In this document: positions 57,864 to 64,000 of the stretch, one piece after another
Position numbering within the stretch: position 1 is the stretch's first letter
Layout of the letters: every line of letters starts with the position of its first letter
Source: Lachnospiraceae bacterium
GTDB lineage: Bacteria > Bacillota > Clostridia > Lachnospirales > Lachnospiraceae
Reading direction: 5' to 3'
NCBI GenBank assembly: GCA_015057025.1
Contig: SVFD01000001.1
Span: 186,001-250,000 of the forward strand
Length of the DNA stretch: 64,000 bases
Program-made: the position numbers and the translations under genes
Notes under the pieces: generated by a model
Told to the model about the DNA's origin: nothing
Seen by the model: the letters and a program-made list of their open reading frames with translations, nothing else
The model's database searches: none

Positions 57864-58652
57864 ATGCTTGATAAAACACTGGAGCTGACATTAGAAGGTA
57901 GAATACGCAAAGATATTTTAGTAGCAGCAAAGCAAGCCGGAAAGGTTGGAGCACATATTGCACCTTCCTTGTCGTTGGTTGAAATATGTTCAGCAATCTT
58001 TGAGAATTTTGATGAGTCAAGAGATGTTTTTGTGCTTAGCAAAGCTCACGGTGCTCTTGGTTATTATGCAACAATGCATCAAGTCGGAATGATAACAGAT
58101 GAGCAATTTAATTCTTTCGAGATAAATGGCGGAGAGTTTCCGGGACAACCAAGTCGGTCTGCGAATAATCATGTGGATTATTCGAGCGGCTCGTTAGGCA
58201 TGGGACTTTCGTATGCGGCCGGTAGAGCATGGGGAGATGCAGGAGCCGGAGTATATGTTGTGCTTGGTGATGGAGAGCTTGATGAAGGCTCAAATTGGGA
58301 AGCGGCATCTGTTATATCTGCAAAGAAACTGAAGAATATATGTGCAATTGTGGATTGTAACGGTTTACAATCAGATGGTAAATGTGAAGATATTCTACAA
58401 AAAGATTTAAAGCGGATATGGGAAGCACATGGTTGGAATACGATAGTTTGTGATGGTCATGAAGCGAAAGAAATTAGTCGAATTATCAAAGATATAAATT
58501 CAGATAAACCTACAGTTATTCTTGCTCAAACGGTAAAAGGTAAAGGAGTATCCTTTATGGAAAATAATAATGAATGGCATCATCATGAGCTGAATGAGGA
58601 ACAGTATTTGCAGGCAATTTCGGAAATAGAGGAGAACTATGGATTACGTTAA
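57864..58652 (+). CDS. Transketolase, N-terminal subunit
   Basis: A 262-residue thiamine-diphosphate-binding half of a split transketolase. The TPP motif is G-D-G-E-L-D-E-G...D-C-N-G-L-Q (G-D-G-x26-N). It needs the C-terminal subunit encoded next. It moves a two-carbon ketol unit between sugars. The copy in a glycan-type cluster, rather than with central metabolism, suggests a special substrate. AGGTAGGA precedes the ATG. Confidence 0.92.
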   Translation: MLDKTLELTLEGRIRKDILVAAKQAGKVGAHIAPSLSLVEICSAIFENFDESRDVFVLSKAHGALGYYATMHQVGMITDEQFNSFEINGGEFPGQPSRSANNHVDYSSGSLGMGLSYAAGRAWGDAGAGVYVVLGDGELDEGSNWEAASVISAKKLKNICAIVDCNGLQSDGKCEDILQKDLKRIWEAHGWNTIVCDGHEAKEISRIIKDINSDKPTVILAQTVKGKGVSFMENNNEWHHHELNEEQYLQAISEIEENYGLR

Positions 58653-59595
58653 AAATAACAGAATGTTGTCGTTGCTTGGCCAAAGAGGTACCTTCGGAAC
58701 AGTGTTGAATGAATTGGCAAAAGACGATGAAAGAATCGTTGCAATGTCGGCTGATTTGGCACGAGTATCAGGATTAGAAAAGTTTATTAAGAATTATCCG
58801 GATAGATATATAAACGTTGGAATAGCGGAAGAAAACGCTGTTGGTATGGCAGCAGGAATTGCCGATGCAGGTAAGATTCCTTTTGTTACTACTTTTTCTA
58901 ATTTTGCAGCAATGAGAGCGAATGAGTTTGTCAGACATTTTATGGCATATATGAATTGCAATGTTAAATTGGTGGGTTTGAGTAGTGGATTTGCAATGGA
59001 ACTTTTTGGTACAACGCATTATGGTTTGGAGGATGTGGCAGTATTAAGATGTATGCCGGATATTACGATACTTTCGCCCTGTGATTGTATGGAAGTTGCC
59101 AAATGTGTTGAAACGGCCGTGGCAATAGATGGACCGGTTTATTTGAGGCTTTCAGGGAAAATGAATCAGCCAATTGTACATAGGGCGGATTATGAATTTA
59201 AAGTTGGACAAGCGATAACTGAAAAAGAAGGTTCGGATTGTGTTGTTTATGCAACAGGAAGTATGGTAAGCGTCGCACTGAAAGCAGCTAAAGAATTGGA
59301 AAGCGAAAACATTTCGGTTAAGGTTGTTAATATTCATACTATTAAGCCAATCGACAGGGAGTGCATTCTTGTCAATCGAGATAAGAAATGTATGTTTTCT
59401 TTGGAAGAACATTCAAGAATCGGTGGGCTTGGAACTGCGATTTCTGAGGTGCTGTCTGAAGAAGGATATCAAGGAAGACTTATCAGAATGGGAACTTTGG
59501 ACGAATATAAAAAAGCAGGCACGTATGAATATATGTTGGAACAACATGGGTTAACGGTATCTAATTTGGTTAATACAATAAAAAATAATATATAA
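58639..59595 (+). CDS. Transketolase, C-terminal subunit
   Basis: A 318-residue subunit with the pyrimidine-binding domain (E-E-N-A-V-G-M-A-A-G-I-A, its Glu activating TPP) and the C-terminal transketolase domain (E-E-H-S-R-I-G-G-L-G-T-A). It overlaps the N-terminal subunit gene by 14 bases, so the two are translated together. Confidence 0.93.
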   Translation: MDYVKNNRMLSLLGQRGTFGTVLNELAKDDERIVAMSADLARVSGLEKFIKNYPDRYINVGIAEENAVGMAAGIADAGKIPFVTTFSNFAAMRANEFVRHFMAYMNCNVKLVGLSSGFAMELFGTTHYGLEDVAVLRCMPDITILSPCDCMEVAKCVETAVAIDGPVYLRLSGKMNQPIVHRADYEFKVGQAITEKEGSDCVVYATGSMVSVALKAAKELESENISVKVVNIHTIKPIDRECILVNRDKKCMFSLEEHSRIGGLGTAISEVLSEEGYQGRLIRMGTLDEYKKAGTYEYMLEQHGLTVSNLVNTIKNNI

Positions 59596-59615
59596 AATTT
59601 AGGAGGACTTTTACA

Positions 59616-59855
59616 ATGACAAATTTAGAAATTTACAACAATGCTTTTATTGAGTGTTTAGGAGTAACAGAAGATCAGCTTGCAGGCTTGAAATATCAAG
59701 ATGTTGAATCTTGGGATTCTGTTGGTCACATGGGTCTGATGGCAGAGCTTGAAGATGCCTTTGATATTATGATGGACACAGATGATATTATTGATTTTAG
59801 TTCATACGAGAAGGGAAAAGAAATTTTATCTTCCAATTATGAAATTGAGTTTTAG
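59616..59855 (+). CDS. Acyl carrier protein
   Basis: A 79-residue ACP. The phosphopantetheine Ser35 lies in W-D-S-V-G-H-M, a variant of D-S-L. Its helical acidic composition is normal. It probably carries the acyl group activated by the next gene product, separate from fatty acid synthesis. AGGAGG precedes the ATG. Confidence 0.88.
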   Translation: MTNLEIYNNAFIECLGVTEDQLAGLKYQDVESWDSVGHMGLMAELEDAFDIMMDTDDIIDFSSYEKGKEILSSNYEIEF

Positions 59856-59870
59856 TGATTGAGGTGACTC

Positions 59871-61283
59871 ATGTGGGATTTCGAGCAATTCGAAGAAAAA
59901 ATAGCATTAAAGGATGAATACGGGAAAGAAGTAACCTATATTCAGCTTAAGAATATGACAAAACAATTAGCCGGTGTCATTGGTAAAAGGACGCTGGTTT
60001 TTTGCCTGTGCGAAAATAAAATAGGTTCGGTAGTGGGATATTCTGCGTGTATTAACGAGAATATTGTATCTGTTCTTTTGAATGCTCACTTAGAAAGAGA
60101 ATTGCTTAGGAATCTTATCGAAATTTATCAACCTGAATTTGTTTGGGCACCGGCGGAGATGCAAACAGAGTTTAAAGCATATCATAATGTGTATGAGATA
60201 GATGACTATGCATTGCTTAAAACAGGATATGAGCTCGAGTATAATTTATATCCGGAATTAGCTTTGTTGCTTACTACATCAGGTTCGACGGGCAGCCCAA
60301 AGTTTGTACGCCAAAGTTATACAAACATTAAGGCAAATACGGATTCAATTGTTCAGTATTTAAATTTGGATTGCACAGAAAAGGCAATTACTACATTGCC
60401 GATGAATTATACTTATGGTTTGTCTATTATTAATACACATCTTATGGTAGGAGCAACAATCCTTTTGACAGATAAAAGTCTTATGCAAAAGGAGTTTTGG
60501 AACTTTTTCAAAGAAGAGGGTGCAACATCTTTTGGCGGTGTGCCCTATACCTACGAGATGTTAGATAAGCTAAGATTTTATAGAATGAATTTGCCGTCAT
60601 TGCGTTATATGACACAGGCAGGAGGAAAGATTATTCCTGAACTTCATAAGAAGTTTGCAGAATATGCCTGTCAGAATGAAAAAAAGTTTGTAGTCATGTA
60701 TGGTCAGTGTGAAGCAACAGCCCGTATGGGATATTTGCCGGCAGATAAAGCATTAGAAAAATGTGGTTCTATGGGAATCGTAATTCCCGGGGGCAAATTC
60801 AATTTAATAGATGCTGATGGGAATGATATTAAAGGACCGAATATAACCGGTGAACTGGTATATGAGGGAGCCAATGTTACTCTGGGATATGCTGAATGTA
60901 TGAAGGATTTGTCAAAGGGAGACGAAAGAGGAGGCATTCTGCAGACCGGAGATATGGCGCAGAAGGATGAAGACGGATTCTTTTATATTGTTGGAAGAAA
61001 GAAAAGATTTCTTAAAATCTATGGAAATCGAGTTAATCTTGATGAAATTGATCGCCTGATTAAGGCTAAATACAGTGATTGCGAGTGCGCAAGTGCAGGT
61101 GTTGATGATCACATGTATATTTTTGTGACAAATGAGTCGAAGGCAGACGAAATAAGAAATTTTATCATTGAAAAAACAAAGCTTAATCCGAAAGCGTTTA
61201 AGGCGATTGTAATTGATGAAATACCTAAGAATGATGCGGGTAAAATTCTGTATAAAGAGCTGGCAAAGTATTATGATACATAA
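59871..61283 (+). CDS. AMP-forming acyl/acid ligase
   Basis: A 470-residue ANL-superfamily enzyme that adenylates a carboxylic acid and probably loads it onto the ACP. P-loop T-T-S-G-S-T-G-S-P-K (about 137-146), Y-G-Q-C-E-A-T-A-R (A5), Q-T-G-D-M-A (A7), and the C-terminal K-N-D-A-G-K lysine. Short compared with acyl-CoA synthetases (about 520) but normal for ACP-loading forms. GAGGTGAC precedes the ATG, which lies 15 bases after the ACP stop. Confidence 0.87.
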   Translation: MWDFEQFEEKIALKDEYGKEVTYIQLKNMTKQLAGVIGKRTLVFCLCENKIGSVVGYSACINENIVSVLLNAHLERELLRNLIEIYQPEFVWAPAEMQTEFKAYHNVYEIDDYALLKTGYELEYNLYPELALLLTTSGSTGSPKFVRQSYTNIKANTDSIVQYLNLDCTEKAITTLPMNYTYGLSIINTHLMVGATILLTDKSLMQKEFWNFFKEEGATSFGGVPYTYEMLDKLRFYRMNLPSLRYMTQAGGKIIPELHKKFAEYACQNEKKFVVMYGQCEATARMGYLPADKALEKCGSMGIVIPGGKFNLIDADGNDIKGPNITGELVYEGANVTLGYAECMKDLSKGDERGGILQTGDMAQKDEDGFFYIVGRKKRFLKIYGNRVNLDEIDRLIKAKYSDCECASAGVDDHMYIFVTNESKADEIRNFIIEKTKLNPKAFKAIVIDEIPKNDAGKILYKELAKYYDT

Positions 61284-61306
61284 AATCGAGAGGGTTTAAG
61301 AATAAA

Positions 61307-63637
61307 ATGAATTTTGATGATATTCTAAAAATTGAACCATATTCTCTGGCAAAAGAGGAAAAGCGGCAACTTCTTAATGAAAGACTTTTTGCGTTGACAA
61401 AATTACATAAAGAAAATTGCGAAGAATATGCCAAAATGTTGAAGGGTGTATCTTTCGATATTACGCAAGCAAAATCTTACGAAGACCTTCCGTTTTTGCC
61501 TGTTCGATTATTTAAAGAGTTGGATTTGAAGAGTGTTTCGCAAGAAGAGATTGTAAAAACAATGAATTCGTCAGGAACTACAGGCCAAAAGACTTCAAAA
61601 ATATATCTTGATAGAACAACATCATCGAATCAACAAAAGACCATGGTAAAAATTGTCTCTCATTTTACAGGATCTTCACGTATGCCGATGATTATAATTG
61701 ATAGTCCGACTGTGCTTAAAGACCGTAAACAATTTTCAGCCAGAGGCGCAGGGATTCTTGGCTTTTCAATATTTGGCTCAAAAAAAATCTATGGTCTTGA
61801 TGAAAATATGAATCTGGATGTAAATGGTATCACTGGTTTTTTGGAACAGCATCAGGGACAAAGAATATTTCTTTTTGGCTTTACATTTATGATATGGCAA
61901 CATTTTTATAAAGAATTGGAGAGGTTGAAGGCTGAAGGAATAACATTCAATTTGTCTAATAGCGTATTGATTCATGGAGGCGGATGGAAGAAACTGCAGA
62001 ATGAAGCGGTAAGTCCGGAAGAGTTTCATGATAGGTTAAAATCGGTCTGTGGAATTGACTGTATTCATGACTATTATGGAATGGTTGAACAGACCGGCTC
62101 TATTTATATGCAGTGTGAATGTGGTCATTTGCATACGAGTATCTTTTCGGATGTAATAGCAAGAAGAGCAAAAGATTTTTCGATATGCGATTATGGTGAA
62201 ACAGGGATATTGCAGGTAGTATCAACAATACCGGAATCTTATCCGGGACATTCTCTTTTGACGGAGGATGAGGGTGTGATTCTTGGTGAGGATGATTGTC
62301 CCTGTGGCAGAAAAGGTAAATATTTTAGAATAAACGGTCGTATAGCTAAGGCTGAAATTAGAGGCTGCAGTGATACCTATGCAGCAGGGTTGAGAAAGAG
62401 CGAGCCGGACAGTGAAGAAGTCCATGAAGGCATTTCACTGGTGAGGGAAGTACTCTCTAAGGTGAACTTTCTGGTCGGAAATTCTCGAAATATAACGGAT
62501 GCATCCAAAATCAGAGTATTAAAGCCGTTTGATGATTTGGTTGTTGATTTTTTGAACTCCCTGTCAAAAGAACTGATGACAGAAAAACAATCAAGAATGT
62601 TTCCGGATGTTGTGACTTTGGGATTTTGGCTCCGTAAATCATCGATTTTATCATTAAAAGACAGATTTATAAGGAATGATAATTCGGTAGGAAGAGGCGT
62701 TGCTTTTCATATCGCACCATCAAATGTACCTGTTAATTATGCATATTCTTTATTTACAGGATTAATATGCGGAAATGCTAATATCGTGCGAATTCCATCC
62801 AAAGATTTTCCTCAGGTTTCTGTAATAAACAAGGCAATTAATAAAGTATTATCAGAAAAAAAATATGAAAAACTTAGACCTTATATCACGTTGGTTCGCT
62901 ATGAACGAGATAAAAAAATCAATGATTATTTTTCAAGTATATGTGATGTAAGAATAATATGGGGTGGTGATAATACCATTATAGAACTTCGCCAATCACC
63001 CATGCCAATGAGAGCAAAGGAAATAACATTTGCTGACAGATATTCGCTTGCCATAATAGATGCAGATTCATACTTAGCTGAAGAAAATAAACAAAGAGTA
63101 GCAATGGATTTTTATAATGATACATATTTGTCAGATCAAAATGCATGTACGAGTCCCAGAGTAGTTGTGTGGATGGGTGAGTGTGTTTCGGAAGTTAAAG
63201 AATTGTTTTGGAAAGAACTTTTAAAATTAGCAGAGTTAAAATATCGTTTTCAAACAATTCAAGGAGTTGATAAGTTATCTCAATTATATATTTCTGCAAC
63301 GCAGTACGGTCAAGTTTCTATAAAGAACAACTATAACAATGTGCTTTATCGAGTGGAGGTGGATAAACTTAGCTCGGAGCTCATGAAATATAGGGGTAAT
63401 TCCGGCTATTTTTATGAATATAGTTGTCATGATATAACGGAACTGGAAGATTTTTGCAATGATACGCATTGTCAGACTGTATGTTTAGTTGGAGACAATT
63501 CGATTATAAAACCTCTAATGGATTCCGGAATAAAAGGTATTGATAGAGTTGTGCCGGTTGGTCATACAATGGATTTTGATTTGTTGTGGGATGGTTATAA
63601 CTTAGTAGAAGAATTGACAAGGAAAATTGTCTACTAA
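61307..63637 (+). CDS. LuxE-LuxC fusion: acyl-protein synthetase and acyl reductase
   Basis: A 776-residue fusion. Residues about 1-365 form a LuxE-type acyl-protein synthetase (S-S-G-T-T-G-Q-K-T-S near 87; D-Y-Y-G-M-V-E-Q). Residues about 390-776 form a LuxC-type acyl-CoA/ACP reductase with I-A-P-S-N-V-P-V-N-Y, and catalytic Cys near 614 in Q-N-A-C-T-S-P. In luminous bacteria LuxE passes the acyl group to the LuxC Cys, and LuxC releases it as aldehyde with NADPH. Here the acyl donor is probably the ACP/ligase pair and the product an aldehyde. The fusion makes one chain of the two partners. Confidence 0.9.
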   Translation: MNFDDILKIEPYSLAKEEKRQLLNERLFALTKLHKENCEEYAKMLKGVSFDITQAKSYEDLPFLPVRLFKELDLKSVSQEEIVKTMNSSGTTGQKTSKIYLDRTTSSNQQKTMVKIVSHFTGSSRMPMIIIDSPTVLKDRKQFSARGAGILGFSIFGSKKIYGLDENMNLDVNGITGFLEQHQGQRIFLFGFTFMIWQHFYKELERLKAEGITFNLSNSVLIHGGGWKKLQNEAVSPEEFHDRLKSVCGIDCIHDYYGMVEQTGSIYMQCECGHLHTSIFSDVIARRAKDFSICDYGETGILQVVSTIPESYPGHSLLTEDEGVILGEDDCPCGRKGKYFRINGRIAKAEIRGCSDTYAAGLRKSEPDSEEVHEGISLVREVLSKVNFLVGNSRNITDASKIRVLKPFDDLVVDFLNSLSKELMTEKQSRMFPDVVTLGFWLRKSSILSLKDRFIRNDNSVGRGVAFHIAPSNVPVNYAYSLFTGLICGNANIVRIPSKDFPQVSVINKAINKVLSEKKYEKLRPYITLVRYERDKKINDYFSSICDVRIIWGGDNTIIELRQSPMPMRAKEITFADRYSLAIIDADSYLAEENKQRVAMDFYNDTYLSDQNACTSPRVVVWMGECVSEVKELFWKELLKLAELKYRFQTIQGVDKLSQLYISATQYGQVSIKNNYNNVLYRVEVDKLSSELMKYRGNSGYFYEYSCHDITELEDFCNDTHCQTVCLVGDNSIIKPLMDSGIKGIDRVVPVGHTMDFDLLWDGYNLVEELTRKIVY

Positions 63638-63730
63638 TGCTACGATTGTAAATATTAGCTACTAACGGATAATTTACTTATCGTATGAAATGTAAAAAAA
63701 CTGCACGGGAAACAGAAGGGGAGAAAGCAA

Positions 63731-64000
63731 ATGGAAATTATTGAAAATATTTTAACAAATCATCCGTGTTACAAGACGGGGAGAAAAATAGTTGTTCGTG
63801 GGATTATGTTACATAGTGTAGGCTGTCCGCAACCATCAGCGGAGGCATTTATACAGAAATGGAACAAATCGGACGAGAAACGAGCATGTGTGCATGCTTT
63901 TATTGATGGAAATACGGGTAAGGTCTATCAGACATTGCCGTGGGATTATAGAGGATGGCATGGTGGAAGAAGCTCTAATAATACACATATTGGTGTTGAA
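63731..64000 (+). CDS. N-acetylmuramoyl-L-alanine amidase, partial (runs off the end)
   Basis: The first 90 residues of an amidase-2/PGRP-type zinc amidase that cuts peptidoglycan between MurNAc and the peptide. The zinc His is in I-M-L-H-S-V-G, followed by V-H-A-F-I-D and the W-H-G-G-R-S segment. No signal peptide is seen, so it may be a phage-like endolysin or use another exit. AAGGGGAG precedes the ATG. The 3' end is outside the window. Confidence 0.88.
   Translation, partial: MEIIENILTNHPCYKTGRKIVVRGIMLHSVGCPQPSAEAFIQKWNKSDEKRACVHAFIDGNTGKVYQTLPWDYRGWHGGRSSNNTHIGVE

Noticed and set aside
1-64000. CRISPR array, rRNA operon or intact insertion sequence
   Set aside because: No regularly spaced direct repeats with unique spacers, no rRNA-like stretches and no complete transposase gene were seen.

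Overview
The window looks like chromosome of a low-GC, motile, Gram-positive anaerobe of the Clostridia, most likely family Lachnospiraceae. The basis is AT-rich codon use, strong AGGAGG-type ribosome binding sites, a GerA-type spore germination protein, a FliW/CsrA pair behind a flagellar hook-filament operon, lone small DUF proteins and a cobalamin riboswitch with an ECF transporter S component. The genus cannot be fixed from the sequence alone.

Layout. 0-12 kb: mixed housekeeping and signalling: membrane acyltransferase, soluble chemotaxis receptor, a PQ-loop-like transporter divergent from a LysR regulator, a HAD phosphatase, an orphan GerA protein, a lipoprotein, a BlaI/BlaR1 pair with its operators, DegV and tRNA-Gln(CTG). 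12-17 kb: acyl-ACP thioesterase, CvfB-like S1 protein, a degenerate WecG-like protein, then a cobalamin riboswitch controlling a DUF4430 protein and an ECF S component. 17-23 kb: a second PQ-loop-like transporter with a divergent SGNH-like protein, divergent from a CitA/CitB-type two-component system; greA and lysS. 22.9-27.05 kb: a segment bounded by two 50-bp direct repeats (46/50 identical), holding a DUF4143 ATPase, a GmrSD-like type IV restriction protein and decayed gene fragments; it reads as the remains of an integrated element.

27.2-33.9 kb: a glycan operon with three pseudaminic acid genes (pseF, pseI, pseG), a formyltransferase, two glycosyltransferases and a WbqC-like protein. 35-38 kb: an ECF sigma operon with small membrane proteins. 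38-45 kb: a flagellar operon from a clear sigma-28 promoter: flgM, flgN, two tandem flgK paralogues, flgL, fliW, csrA. 45-48 kb: a large two-component-propeller/HD-GYP c-di-GMP protein. 48.2-48.4 kb: a small type I holin-like toxin gene below the usual ORF size limit. 49-50 kb: an Rpn-like nuclease.

50.2-63.6 kb is the most unusual part: a 12-gene co-directional cluster behind a second sigma-28-like promoter. It encodes a LicC/PntC-like cytidylyltransferase, an aminoethylphosphonate-transaminase-like enzyme, a CDP-glycerol phosphotransferase-like protein, a two-domain LicD, a GNAT-like protein, two SDRs, a split transketolase, an acyl carrier protein, an AMP-forming ligase and a LuxE-LuxC fusion. 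The inferred theme is making an unusual small head group (acid to acyl thioester to aldehyde to amine, then nucleotide activation) and attaching it to a surface or flagellar glycan. The window ends inside an amidase gene. Together the pse operon, the flagellar operon and this cluster suggest a region devoted to the flagellum and its decoration.
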